Shown here: positions 6,655-13,821 of the stretch, piece after piece
How positions within the stretch are numbered: position 1 is the stretch's first letter
Layout: the number at the start of each line of letters is the position of its first letter
Assembly (NCBI GenBank): GCA_900546295.1
Contig: URCK01000029.1
Span: forward strand, 1-18,693
Reading direction: 5' to 3'
Length of the DNA stretch: 18,693 nucleotides
Source: an uncultured Eubacteriales bacterium
Lineage (GTDB): Bacteria; Bacillota; Clostridia; Oscillospirales; Oscillospiraceae
The notes under the pieces: model-generated
Told to the model about the DNA's origin: nothing
Database searches by the model: none
Seen by the model: only the letters and a program-made list of their open reading frames with translations
Made by a program: the position numbers and the translations under genes

Positions 6655-7635
6655 AAATCGGTTCATGACCCCGAACATTGCCGCGATGCAGCCCAGCGCG
6701 CTCACGCAGGTGAAGATCGCCACGAGCTTCACCTCGCTCCAGCCGCAAAGCTCGAAGTGATGGTGCAGCGGCGCCATTTTGAAAAGGCGCTTGCCGTGCG
6801 TCGCCTTGAAATAGGCGACCTGCAAAATATCGGACAGCGTCTCGCAGATGTAGACAATGCCGACGGGGATGAGCACCAGCGGCATATCGTAGGCAAAGGC
6901 CAGCGCCGCCACCGTTCCGCCGAGGAAGAGCGAGCCCGTGTCGCCCATGAAGACCTTGGCGGGATGGAAATTGTAGACGAGGAAGCCGAGCAGCCCCCCA
7001 ACGAGCGCCGCGGCATAAACGCCGAGCTGCTCATAGCCCTGCCACCAGAAGGCGAGCATTGAGAAGAAGAGGCCCACCGGCACCGTCACGCTGCCGGCCA
7101 GGCCGTCGATGCCGTCGGTGATGTTCACGGCATTGACCGTGCCGACGATGACAAAAGCGGCAAAGATCATATAGACCGGCCAGCTCAGAATGAGGTGCGT
7201 GCCCCAGAAGGGCACATAGAGGTTCGGCATGAGCATCCCCTCAAAGCGCATCAGCGTTAAAAATGCGATGGCCGCGACGAGCTGGAGCAGGAACTTCTGG
7301 ATGGCGGTCAGGCCGAGGTTCTGCTTGTGCTTCACCTTTTCATAGTCGTCCAAAAAGCCGATCACGCCGAAGATGAGCGCGAAGGCGAAGATATAGAGGT
7401 GCTTGAGATCGCCCCGGAGCATCCCCGGGAAGCCGCAGATGAAAATGGCGACAAAGATGCCCAGAATGAACATCAGGCCGCCCATCGTGGGCGTGCCGGC
7501 CTTGCCCGCGTGCCAGGTCGGGCCATCCTCGCGGATGCTCTGCCCCGCCTTCAGCGCGCGCAGCTTAGGAACCAGAAATTTCCCCGTGATCGCGGATACC
7601 GCGAAGCTCAGAATACAGGCGATGATGATCTTCAT
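6646..7635 (-). CDS. mraY: Phospho-MurNAc-pentapeptide transferase MraY
   Basis: MraY transfers phospho-MurNAc-pentapeptide to undecaprenyl phosphate, making lipid I. The 329-residue, roughly ten-helix membrane protein shows the full set of signatures: GQSIREDGPTWHAGKAGTPTMGG near the N-terminus (31-53), the Asp96-Asp97 pair in GFLDDYEK, NITDGIDGLAG (171-181), FMGDTGSLFLGG (229-240) and the cytoplasmic HHHFE (291-295). The ATG at 7635 is supported by AAAGGA 7 nt upstream and by family alignment. It starts inside the 3' end of murE (71-nt overlap in another frame). Its stop codon and last codons lie inside a 17-bp perfect palindrome. The murD gene that commonly follows mraY is absent here. Confidence 0.97.
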   Translation of the reverse strand: MKIIIACILSFAVSAITGKFLVPKLRALKAGQSIREDGPTWHAGKAGTPTMGGLMFILGIFVAIFICGFPGMLRGDLKHLYIFAFALIFGVIGFLDDYEKVKHKQNLGLTAIQKFLLQLVAAIAFLTLMRFEGMLMPNLYVPFWGTHLILSWPVYMIFAAFVIVGTVNAVNITDGIDGLAGSVTVPVGLFFSMLAFWWQGYEQLGVYAAALVGGLLGFLVYNFHPAKVFMGDTGSLFLGGTVAALAFAYDMPLVLIPVGIVYICETLSDILQVAYFKATHGKRLFKMAPLHHHFELCGWSEVKLVAIFTCVSALGCIAAMFGVMNRFHF

Positions 7636-9052
7636 GTTCGTTTTCCTTTGCCGCCTGAGCGGCTTCCTTCCTTTGTTCTCGCGCGAAACATTCGCGCACG
7701 ACCTCCCTCTCGTCGAGGTGGTATTTTGTCGTTCCGATCTCCTGATACGTCTCGTGCCCCTTGCCGCACAGCACGATCACATCCCCCGCGCGCCCCTCTT
7801 CGAGCGCGAAGGCGATGGCCCTGCGCCGCTCCTCGATGACGGCAAAGGGCGTTCTTTCCGCAAGAAGGCCCGGCAGCGCGCCGCGCAGGATGGCATAGGG
7901 GTCCTCGGTGCGGGGGTTGTCGCTCGTGAGGACGACAAAGTCCGCGTTTCTGGCGGCAACGCGCGCCATGAGGGGGCGCTTGCTTTTGTCCCGGTCGCCG
8001 CCGCAGCCAAAAAGCGCGATGACGCGCCCATCGGCAAAGGTTCCGACCGCGGAGAGGATATTTTTTAGTCCGTCCGGCGTGTGGGCATAGTCAATGATAA
8101 CGGTGAACGGCGCTTGCATCGGCACGACCTCGCATCGGCCCTTGACGCCGGTGCAGTCCTGCAGCGCTTCCGCGAGCGCGTGCAGCGGCACGCCGAGCGC
8201 CTGCACGGCACAGAGCGCCGCAAGCGCGTTATAGAGCGAAAAGCCGCCGGGAATACCGATCCTCGTCTCCTCGCGCGCTAGGTCGGTGCAGGCGGAAAAG
8301 CGCACGCAGTCGTTTTCATAGTGTGCCCGCCAGCCGACAAGATCGTTCGTCATGCCCTGCCCGAAGGTGATTTTTTCGCCCGCAAAGCGAGCGAGCAGGC
8401 GCTGCGTCCACTCGTCGTCTCCGTTGACGCAGGCGATGTCGCAGCGGTCGAAGAGGCGCGATTTTGCGTCGCAGTAGGCCTCCATCGTACCGTGATAGTC
8501 GAGGTGGTCCTGCGTCAGGTTCGTGAAGACGCCGACGCGGAAGTGAAGTCCCTCCACCCTTCCCTGCATCAGCGCGTGGGAGGAGACCTCCATCACCGCA
8601 TAGGTGCAGCCCTCCTCGACCATCCGGGCGAGCAGGCGCTGCAAGGTCAGCGCGTCGGGCGTGGTGCGCTCCGCAGGAAGCGCTTCGGCGCCGATGAGGT
8701 TCTGGTTCGTGCCGATGAGACCAACCTTCACGCAGAGCGTCTTTTCCAGCAGCTGCTTGATGAGATAGGTCGTGGTGGTTTTCCCGTTCGTGCCGGTCAC
8801 GCCCACGAGCCTTATTTTTCCTGCCGGAGTACCATACCACACCGCCGCGCAAAGCGCAAGCGCTTTGTGCGCATCCGGCACAAGAATATACGGAAGGTCT
8901 TCCTCCGGCGTCCGCTCGCACACGGCGCAGACCGCGCCGCGCGCTTTTGCCTCGGTGATATAGTCGCCGCCGTTCTCTTTTTCCCCCGGCAGGGCGAAAA
9001 AGAGGGTTTTTTCCTTCACCTCGCGCGAGTCGAGCGCGAGCGCGCCGATCAC
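7565..9052 (-). CDS. murE: UDP-MurNAc-tripeptide synthetase MurE (meso-DAP type); true start probably upstream
   Basis: MurE is the cytosolic ATP-dependent ligase that adds the third amino acid of the stem peptide. Visible: N-terminal LALDSREVKEKTLFFALPG, P-loop GVTGTNGKTTTTYL, the substrate region TTPDAL, EVSSHAL with NLTQDHLDYH, and the C-terminal DNPRTEDP motif that in this family marks meso-diaminopimelate as substrate. The given start is a GTG at 9050-9052, the only standard start codon after the preceding stop, but it has no Shine-Dalgarno sequence. MurE-like sequence (LLEDIISVLEEKEVHAPPRL) continues upstream in frame, and an AAAGGG at 9125-9130 lies 9 nt before an ACG codon at 9113-9115, so translation may begin there (516 residues). 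The C-terminus runs about 40 residues past LDEREVVRE and overlaps mraY by 71 nt. Confidence 0.92.
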   Translation of the reverse strand: MIGALALDSREVKEKTLFFALPGEKENGGDYITEAKARGAVCAVCERTPEEDLPYILVPDAHKALALCAAVWYGTPAGKIRLVGVTGTNGKTTTTYLIKQLLEKTLCVKVGLIGTNQNLIGAEALPAERTTPDALTLQRLLARMVEEGCTYAVMEVSSHALMQGRVEGLHFRVGVFTNLTQDHLDYHGTMEAYCDAKSRLFDRCDIACVNGDDEWTQRLLARFAGEKITFGQGMTNDLVGWRAHYENDCVRFSACTDLAREETRIGIPGGFSLYNALAALCAVQALGVPLHALAEALQDCTGVKGRCEVVPMQAPFTVIIDYAHTPDGLKNILSAVGTFADGRVIALFGCGGDRDKSKRPLMARVAARNADFVVLTSDNPRTEDPYAILRGALPGLLAERTPFAVIEERRRAIAFALEEGRAGDVIVLCGKGHETYQEIGTTKYHLDEREVVRECFAREQRKEAAQAAKENEHEDHHRLYSELRGIRDHGEISGS

Positions 9053-9151
9053 AAGACGCGGCGGCGCGTGGACTTCCTTCTCTTCGAGTACGGAAATGAT
9101 GTCTTCGAGAAGCGTTTGAAAAATCCCTTTCGGAATTGGGTCTTGCTCTCT

Positions 9152-11383
9152 TTAGTCGCGCACCGAGCTGTCGCTGAACTGGACGCGCACGACCGTACCC
9201 GCCGCCACCTCCGTGCCGGGGTCAACGCTCTGCGAGATGGCACGCACGGAGGACGAGCTTGCGTTCGTCGCGCCCGAAACGCCCATGATGAGCCCCGCGT
9301 TCACGATCTTCTGGTTCGCAGTCGCGGCGCTGTCGCCCACGACGTTCGGCACGATGCACTTGTCCGTCGACTTCTCCGCGCCGAGGTAGAGGATGATCTC
9401 CGCGCTATTGGGCACGATGGCGCCGCCCGCGGGCGTCTGGTCGGTGACGGTATCGCCGCTGCCGACGCTGCGGCAGCCAAAGCCGCTGGCCGCGAGCTTC
9501 TGGATCGCTGCATCCTTTGCAAGGCCGACGACGTTCGGCACGGTCTTATCCGCGCCGACAAGCTCCTCGGCGGTGTAGTTCGGCTCGATGCCGAGATAGG
9601 GCAGGATCTCGCTCATCACGGAGCTTGCCACGGGCGCGACCATGTTACCGCCGGAGACATAGGTCCCCGTCCACTTGTTCGGCTCATCGAGCGTGAGAAG
9701 CATCATCACCTGCGGGTCGTCCGCGGGCGCGAAGCACGCGAAGGAGACGATGACGTTGCCGCCGACCTTATCGGCCGTACCCGTCTTGCCGCCGATGCGG
9801 TAGCCCGCGACCTGACCGTTCTTGCCCGTGCCGTCCGTTACCTCGCGCTCCATGATCTCGCGCACGAGCGCGGAGGTCTCCTCGGAAATGACCTGCCGGA
9901 TGGGCGTAGCGTCGTGCTTGGAGACAACATTGCCGTCCTGATCGGTGATCTGCTCGACGAGATAGGGCGTATAGAGGTAGCCGCCGTTGACGCAGGCGCA
10001 CTGCGCCGCGAGCAGCGCGATGGGCGTGACGTTGAAGTTCTGGCCGAAGGCGTAGCACGCCAGCGCCAGCGTGGAGTATTCGATCTCCTTGTTGGCAAAG
10101 CCGCTGGCTTCGCCCGTGGTGTCGATGCCGGTCTTCTCCATGAGGCCAAAGTCCTTCATATACTGGTAGAACTTCGTGTTGCCGATGCGAAGGCCGATGT
10201 TCATGAAGGCGGGGTTGCAGGAGTTTGCAAAGGCCGTGGAAAGGTCCTGCTGGCCGTGGCCCGTGCGCTTGGAGCACCAGATCTTCTGCCCTTCGACGGT
10301 CATGTTGCCGCCGCAGTAGAAGCTCGTGTTCATATCCACAACGTTTTCTTCAAGCGCCATGGCGAGCGTGAGCGTTTTGAAGGTAGAGCCCGGCTCATAG
10401 GTATCGTTGATGGCCTTGCTGCGCCACTGCTTGTTGCGAAGGTCCGTAGCGTTTTCGATGATCTCCTCCTCCGTCATGCCGGCGGTGAGAAAATCGTTGT
10501 AGATCACGCTGGGATCATTCAAGTCGTAGGTCGGAAGCGAGGCCATCGCCAGCACCGCGCCGGTGTTGACGTCCATGACGATGCCCGTCGCGCCCTTGCC
10601 GGTGCCGAAGCGTGCCTCAAGCTCCTGCACGCCCTTTTCAAGGTAGTACTGGATGGTGGTATCGAGCGTGGTTTGCAGGTCGCAGCCGTTTTCCGCGTCG
10701 AAATACTGGTCGTACTGGTAGAGCACGGCGCGGCCGTCGCGGTCGCGCGCGGTGACGACCATGCCGCTCTCGCCGGTCAGCACATCGTTGTAGGTTGCCT
10801 CAAGGCCCATCGCACCGCCGTTATCGTTGGCAAAGCCGATGACCTGCGATGCGAGCGTCCCCTTGGGATAGCTGCGCTTGCTCGTCGGGCGCAGGAAAAT
10901 TCCCTTCAGGTCATTCTCGTTGATGAATTCCCGCACCTTGTCTGCAAGCTCGTCGTCCGCCTTTTTCTTGAGCTCTTCGTACTGCGAGTTCGTTTTTTCC
11001 ATCTTTTTGAGGATGTCCCCGGCGTCCATATCCAGGATCTCGGCAAGACCGTTTGCGATCAGGTCCTGATCCTGCTCGTTTTCCATGATCTCCTTGGGAG
11101 AGAGGAAGATCGTCTCCGCCGAGGCGGACATGGCGAGAATGGTGCCGTTGCGGTCGTAGATGGTGCCGCGGCTCGCGTCCACGGTGGTGCGCAGCGTCTG
11201 CTGGCGCACGGCGATGGACTGGAGCTCCTCGTGCTTGGTGATCTGCCAGTGGTAGAGCTTTGTAAAGAGCAGCACGAAGGTCAGCACACCGAACACGCCG
11301 AGCAGCAGCAGCGTTCTCGACTGAATGATGCGGTTTGCGCGGCGCGCGGATTCGGGGCGTCTTCTCTTCTGGGGTTGTGCCAC
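9152..11383 (-). CDS. Class B penicillin-binding protein with PASTA domains (SpoVD/FtsI type)
   Basis: A membrane-anchored D,D-transpeptidase that crosslinks septal or spore peptidoglycan. The 743-residue product has a basic tail, one transmembrane helix at about 23-42, a PBP dimerisation/pedestal domain (VDASRGTIYDRNGTILA at 68-84, about 68-230), and the transpeptidase domain with Ser333-x-x-Lys336 in EPGSTFK, Ser388-Cys-Asn390, and Lys533-Thr-Gly in GGKTGTA. Two C-terminal PASTA repeats follow, each opening VPNVVG, at about 615-669 and 678-738. Two PASTA repeats are more like PbpB than SpoVD of Bacillus, but a cluster with one class B PBP is usual in Clostridia, so both roles are possible. 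The start is a GTG at 11381-11383 with AAGGAGG 10 nt upstream. The expected SEDS partner is ftsW in the same cluster. Confidence 0.95.
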   Translation of the reverse strand: MAQPQKRRRPESARRANRIIQSRTLLLLGVFGVLTFVLLFTKLYHWQITKHEELQSIAVRQQTLRTTVDASRGTIYDRNGTILAMSASAETIFLSPKEIMENEQDQDLIANGLAEILDMDAGDILKKMEKTNSQYEELKKKADDELADKVREFINENDLKGIFLRPTSKRSYPKGTLASQVIGFANDNGGAMGLEATYNDVLTGESGMVVTARDRDGRAVLYQYDQYFDAENGCDLQTTLDTTIQYYLEKGVQELEARFGTGKGATGIVMDVNTGAVLAMASLPTYDLNDPSVIYNDFLTAGMTEEEIIENATDLRNKQWRSKAINDTYEPGSTFKTLTLAMALEENVVDMNTSFYCGGNMTVEGQKIWCSKRTGHGQQDLSTAFANSCNPAFMNIGLRIGNTKFYQYMKDFGLMEKTGIDTTGEASGFANKEIEYSTLALACYAFGQNFNVTPIALLAAQCACVNGGYLYTPYLVEQITDQDGNVVSKHDATPIRQVISEETSALVREIMEREVTDGTGKNGQVAGYRIGGKTGTADKVGGNVIVSFACFAPADDPQVMMLLTLDEPNKWTGTYVSGGNMVAPVASSVMSEILPYLGIEPNYTAEELVGADKTVPNVVGLAKDAAIQKLAASGFGCRSVGSGDTVTDQTPAGGAIVPNSAEIILYLGAEKSTDKCIVPNVVGDSAATANQKIVNAGLIMGVSGATNASSSSVRAISQSVDPGTEVAAGTVVRVQFSDSSVRD

Positions 11384-11410
11384 AGTCGTTCATCCTCCTT
11401 AAAGACAGAA

Positions 11411-11437
11411 AAGGAGTAAGGAAGCTCCTTACTCCTT
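11411..11437 (-). repeat. 12-bp perfect hairpin between the ftsL-like gene and the PBP gene
   Basis: Arms 11411-11422 and 11426-11437 are perfectly complementary with a 3-nt loop. On the minus (coding) strand the right arm ends CTCCTT and runs into TTCTGTCTTT, a U-rich tail, just 10 nt before the PBP Shine-Dalgarno (11394-11400). It could be a partial terminator, an RNase processing site or a transcript-stabilising stem. One arm itself carries AAGGAG. Confidence 0.6.
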
Positions 11438-11451
11438 ATGTATAGCTTCGC

Positions 11452-12018
11452 TCATTTGAAATATTCCACCACGGCGCACACGCCGTTGCCCAGCGAGGCG
11501 AACACCTTGCTGAGCACGTTCGTGCTTTCCTGCTGGTAGACGACCACGCTGTCGGACTCGGAGAGGTCGATGTAGTAGACCTGCGAAGCGCTGGGCTTGC
11601 TCATGCCCGCGGCGGCCGCCGCTTCCTTGATGGTGGTCAGATCAAACGTCTTTTCATAGCGCGTGAGCAGCGCAACGTGCTCGTCCTCGAGCGCAGCGAT
11701 CTCCTTCTGCACGGAAACGACGTCCGCGGAGATCGCGGTGAGCTGCGCATGGCACATGATCATCAGCGCGACCATGGCGGCGAGTGCCGCAAAGCCGCAC
11801 AGTGCGCCGAGCGACACCTTTTCGCGCTGGCGGCGGACGGGAGCGGCCTTGTGCTGTTCCTTGTGCTGCGGCGGGCGGATGAATTCCTCGCGCTGGCGCT
11901 CATGCTCCTGCTCGCGGCGCAGCCGGCGCTGGCGCTCCTCGTATGCCGGATCATAGGCAAGGTTTCCCACGACACGACCGCCGTGATATCTCATATTCTG
12001 CTGTTTGCGGCTGGCCAT
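11452..12018 (-). CDS. ftsL: FtsL-like septum protein (bitopic, coiled coil)
   Basis: FtsL-type proteins bind DivIB/FtsQ and DivIC and help activate the FtsW-PBP synthase at the septum. This 188-residue product has a long charged cytoplasmic part (1-68, with an Arg/Glu-rich stretch EERQRRLRREQEHERQREE), one transmembrane helix at about 69-89, and a heptad-like extracytoplasmic helix (about 92-122, SADVVSVQKEIAALEDEHVALL). The tail that follows is less typical. Sequence similarity in FtsL is always weak; the call rests on topology and on position between rsmH and the PBP gene, the standard place. The ATG at 12018 is chosen over the ATG at 12027 because GGAAAGG abuts the latter directly but is 9 nt from the former. 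Confidence 0.82.
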   Translation of the reverse strand: MASRKQQNMRYHGGRVVGNLAYDPAYEERQRRLRREQEHERQREEFIRPPQHKEQHKAAPVRRQREKVSLGALCGFAALAAMVALMIMCHAQLTAISADVVSVQKEIAALEDEHVALLTRYEKTFDLTTIKEAAAAAGMSKPSASQVYYIDLSESDSVVVYQQESTNVLSKVFASLGNGVCAVVEYFK

Positions 12019-12052
12019 GGCATTCATCCTTTCCGGTCATTTTCGATGGTTT

Positions 12053-12991
12053 TCAGCATTTTTCCGCCACGCGCAGCTTGGCGCTGCGGGCGCGGGGGTT
12101 TTCGTTCAGCTCTTCTTCGCCCGAGACGATGGGCTTTCTGGATACCAGCTTGATCTTCGGCGTTCTGCCGCATACGCACACGGGAAATTCCTTTGGGCAG
12201 ATGCAGCCCTGCGCCAGCTCCTGAAATTTCCGCTTGACGATGCGGTCTTCCAGCGAGTGGAAGGTGATGACGGCGAGCCGTCCGCCGCGCTTGAGGTTTT
12301 CCTCCGCCGCGTCGAGCATCGGCGGGATCTCTCCCAGCTCGTCGTTCACGGCGATGCGGATGGCCTGAAAGCTGCGCTTGGCGGGATGCTGCTTTTCGCG
12401 CAGCGCGCTCGCGGGCATCGCCGAGCGAATGAGGTCGGCAAGCTCTATCGTCGTTTCAATGGGCTTCTGCTCACGGACGGCACAGATCTTTTTCGCAATG
12501 GCGGGCGCATAGCGCTCCTCGCCGTATTCAAAGAGGATGCGGCGCAGCTCTTCATAGGGCCATGCGTTCACAACCTCGCGCGCCGTCAGCGCGGCGGAGG
12601 CGTCCATGCGCATATCGAGCGGCGCGTCCTGCTTGTAGGAAAAGCCGCGCTGCGCCTCGTCAAGCTGCGGGGAGGAAACGCCCAGATCGAAGAGCATCCC
12701 GTCCACGCCGTGAATGCCGAGCTCGCGCAGTACGCTGCCAAGCGCGCTGAAGTTGCTGTGCACGAGCGTTACCTTGTCCATATAGTCGCCGAGGCGTCGG
12801 TTCGCCGCTTCGATGGCCGTTTCGTCGCGGTCGAGGGCGATGAGCCTGCCCGTTGTCAGGCGGCGCACGATCTCGAGCGAATGGCCGGCGCGGCCGAGCG
12901 TGCCGTCCACATAAATGCCGTCTGGCTTGATCGCGAGCGCGTCGAGGCACTCGTGCAGCAGCACCGGCTTATGACCGTAGTTCTCTTCCAT
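12053..12991 (-). CDS. rsmH: 16S rRNA (cytosine-1402-N4)-methyltransferase RsmH (MraW)
   Basis: RsmH methylates N4 of C1402 of 16S rRNA in the decoding centre, using S-adenosylmethionine. The 312-residue product has the family N-terminus HKPVLLHECLDAL, the SAM-binding loop DGTLGRAGHS (29-38), LIALDRDE at the end of the second strand, MLFDLGVSSPQLDEAQRGFSY, and the late ITFHSLEDRIVKRKF and NPRARSAKLRVAEK signatures. The length is normal. It starts 1 nt after the mraZ stop codon, so translation is probably coupled. It is the second gene of the mraZ-led operon. Confidence 0.97.
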   Translation of the reverse strand: MEENYGHKPVLLHECLDALAIKPDGIYVDGTLGRAGHSLEIVRRLTTGRLIALDRDETAIEAANRRLGDYMDKVTLVHSNFSALGSVLRELGIHGVDGMLFDLGVSSPQLDEAQRGFSYKQDAPLDMRMDASAALTAREVVNAWPYEELRRILFEYGEERYAPAIAKKICAVREQKPIETTIELADLIRSAMPASALREKQHPAKRSFQAIRIAVNDELGEIPPMLDAAEENLKRGGRLAVITFHSLEDRIVKRKFQELAQGCICPKEFPVCVCGRTPKIKLVSRKPIVSGEEELNENPRARSAKLRVAEKC

Positions 12992-12992
12992 A

Positions 12993-13409
12993 TCAGAATC
13001 CCAGCTCTTCCATCACGGCGGCGAGATTCTCGGGGTTGAGCTCCTCGGCCTCGATCTCCGCCCACTTCTCCGCGTTCCAGATCTCGGCGCGGTTCGACAC
13101 GCCGATCACGACCACGTCCTTTTCAAGATGCGCATAGGCGCGCAGCTTCTGCGGCAGCACGATGCGCCCCTGCGCGTCCGGCTCGCACTTGGCGGCGTTG
13201 GCAAAGAGCGGGCGCATCGCCTTGGTCTTGGTATAGGGCAGGCTTTCAAACTTTTCGGTGAAGCGCGCCCAAGATGCGTCGGAATAGACGCTCAGGCAGG
13301 AGTCCATGCCCATGGTGACATAAAACGTCTCGCCCAGTTCCTCGCGCAGCTTCGCGGGGATGAACAGCCGCCCCTTGGCGTCGATCGTGTGCTGATACTG
13401 ACCCGTCAC
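12993..13409 (-). CDS. mraZ: Transcriptional regulator MraZ
   Basis: MraZ is a DNA-binding protein of the SpoVT/AbrB-like fold that forms a ring and regulates its own dcw operon. The 138-residue product has two tandem copies of the fold: GQYQHTIDAKGRLFIPAKLREELG at the N-terminus and AKCEPDAQGRIVLPQKLRAYAHL in the middle. Length and motifs are standard. The start is a GTG at 13407-13409 with GAGGGGGG 9 nt upstream. It is the first gene of the dcw operon, and candidate MraZ boxes lie just downstream of the predicted transcription start. Confidence 0.96.
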   Translation of the reverse strand: MTGQYQHTIDAKGRLFIPAKLREELGETFYVTMGMDSCLSVYSDASWARFTEKFESLPYTKTKAMRPLFANAAKCEPDAQGRIVLPQKLRAYAHLEKDVVVIGVSNRAEIWNAEKWAEIEAEELNPENLAAVMEELGF

Positions 13410-13547
13410 GGCGGCTCGCCCCCCTCTTCAAAGTGTTTTTGCACCGAAGGGTCGCGAAAACGCGGCCTTTTCCCCTTTTCCGAAAAAGCCGTGCCCCGTC
13501 CGATTCGATGCTCATGTGGGATAGTAAACCATTTTTATGGTCCAATG

Positions 13548-13562
13548 CACCACTTTCCCCCA
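13548..13562 (-). promoter_or_regulatory. Candidate MraZ boxes
   Basis: On the minus strand, TGGGG (13562-13558) and TGGTG (13552-13548) are exactly 10 bp apart, in the context GGGGGAAAGTGGTGC. They lie about 5-20 nt after the predicted transcription start. MraZ in other bacteria binds tandem TGGGN-type or AAAGTGG-type repeats near its own promoter. Only two of the usual three repeats are evident. Confidence 0.45.
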
Positions 13563-13573
13563 CCTGTGCTTTG

Positions 13574-13602
13574 AGTATACGAGATTCACATAAAAATTGC
13601 AA
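13574..13602 (-). promoter_or_regulatory. Sigma-A-type promoter of the mraZ-led dcw operon
   Basis: TTGCAA (13597-13602) and TATACT (13574-13579) on the minus strand are separated by exactly 17 bp. The expected transcription start is near 13567. It is the only strong promoter seen upstream of mraZ and is expected to drive mraZ through murG. Confidence 0.8.
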
Positions 13603-13705
13603 GCAGAAATTTTCCTGTGATTTCAAGCCTTTCTGCGCTTTTTCCGGTGAAAAAGCCCTTCATTTCCGGCATTTTTCAAACATCTGTTCTATTTGCTTGT
13701 TTCGT

Positions 13706-13744
13706 AAAAAGGGAGCGCCACAACATCTTGTGGTGCTCCCTTTT
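13706..13744 (-). terminator. Intrinsic terminator of the rsmD-coaD operon
   Basis: Arms 13707-13723 and 13728-13744 form a 17-bp stem with a single mismatch and a 4-nt loop. On the minus strand the stem ends CGCTCCC and runs into TTTTT (13710-13706). It lies 78 nt past the stop of the coiled-coil gene and insulates the dcw promoter from readthrough. On the plus strand the mismatch becomes a G-U pair, so it may act in both directions. Confidence 0.85.
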
Positions 13745-13821
13745 GTAAAGTCGAAATATAGATTATGTCTACCGATACTGTCGGTTTTTGTCTATTCTGA
13801 CCAAAATTTATTCGCTGCTTC

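Larger units (their letters stand above)
13410..13821. other. 412-nt intergenic region between the coaD operon and mraZ
   Basis: No gene is supported here. Reading from mraZ outward, it holds a 5' leader of about 155 nt, two TGGNG boxes, the mraZ promoter, a small 8-bp hairpin (arms 13637-13644 and 13649-13656), the terminator of the neighbouring operon (13706-13744), and an AT-rich tail to the coiled-coil gene. The leader contains runs of G, A and T and a short CGCG-TTTT-CGCG stem at about 13454-13465. I recognise no riboswitch. Confidence 0.7.

Noticed and set aside
8321..11419. A 1032-codon open frame on the plus strand across murE and the PBP gene
   Set aside because: It is antisense to two genes with intact catalytic motifs, has no recognisable domain, and long antisense frames are expected in GC-rich genes.
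13770..13790. A small hairpin ACCGA-TACTG-TCGGT followed by TTTTTG on the plus strand
   Set aside because: A 5-bp stem is too weak to call a terminator, and no plus-strand gene ends there.
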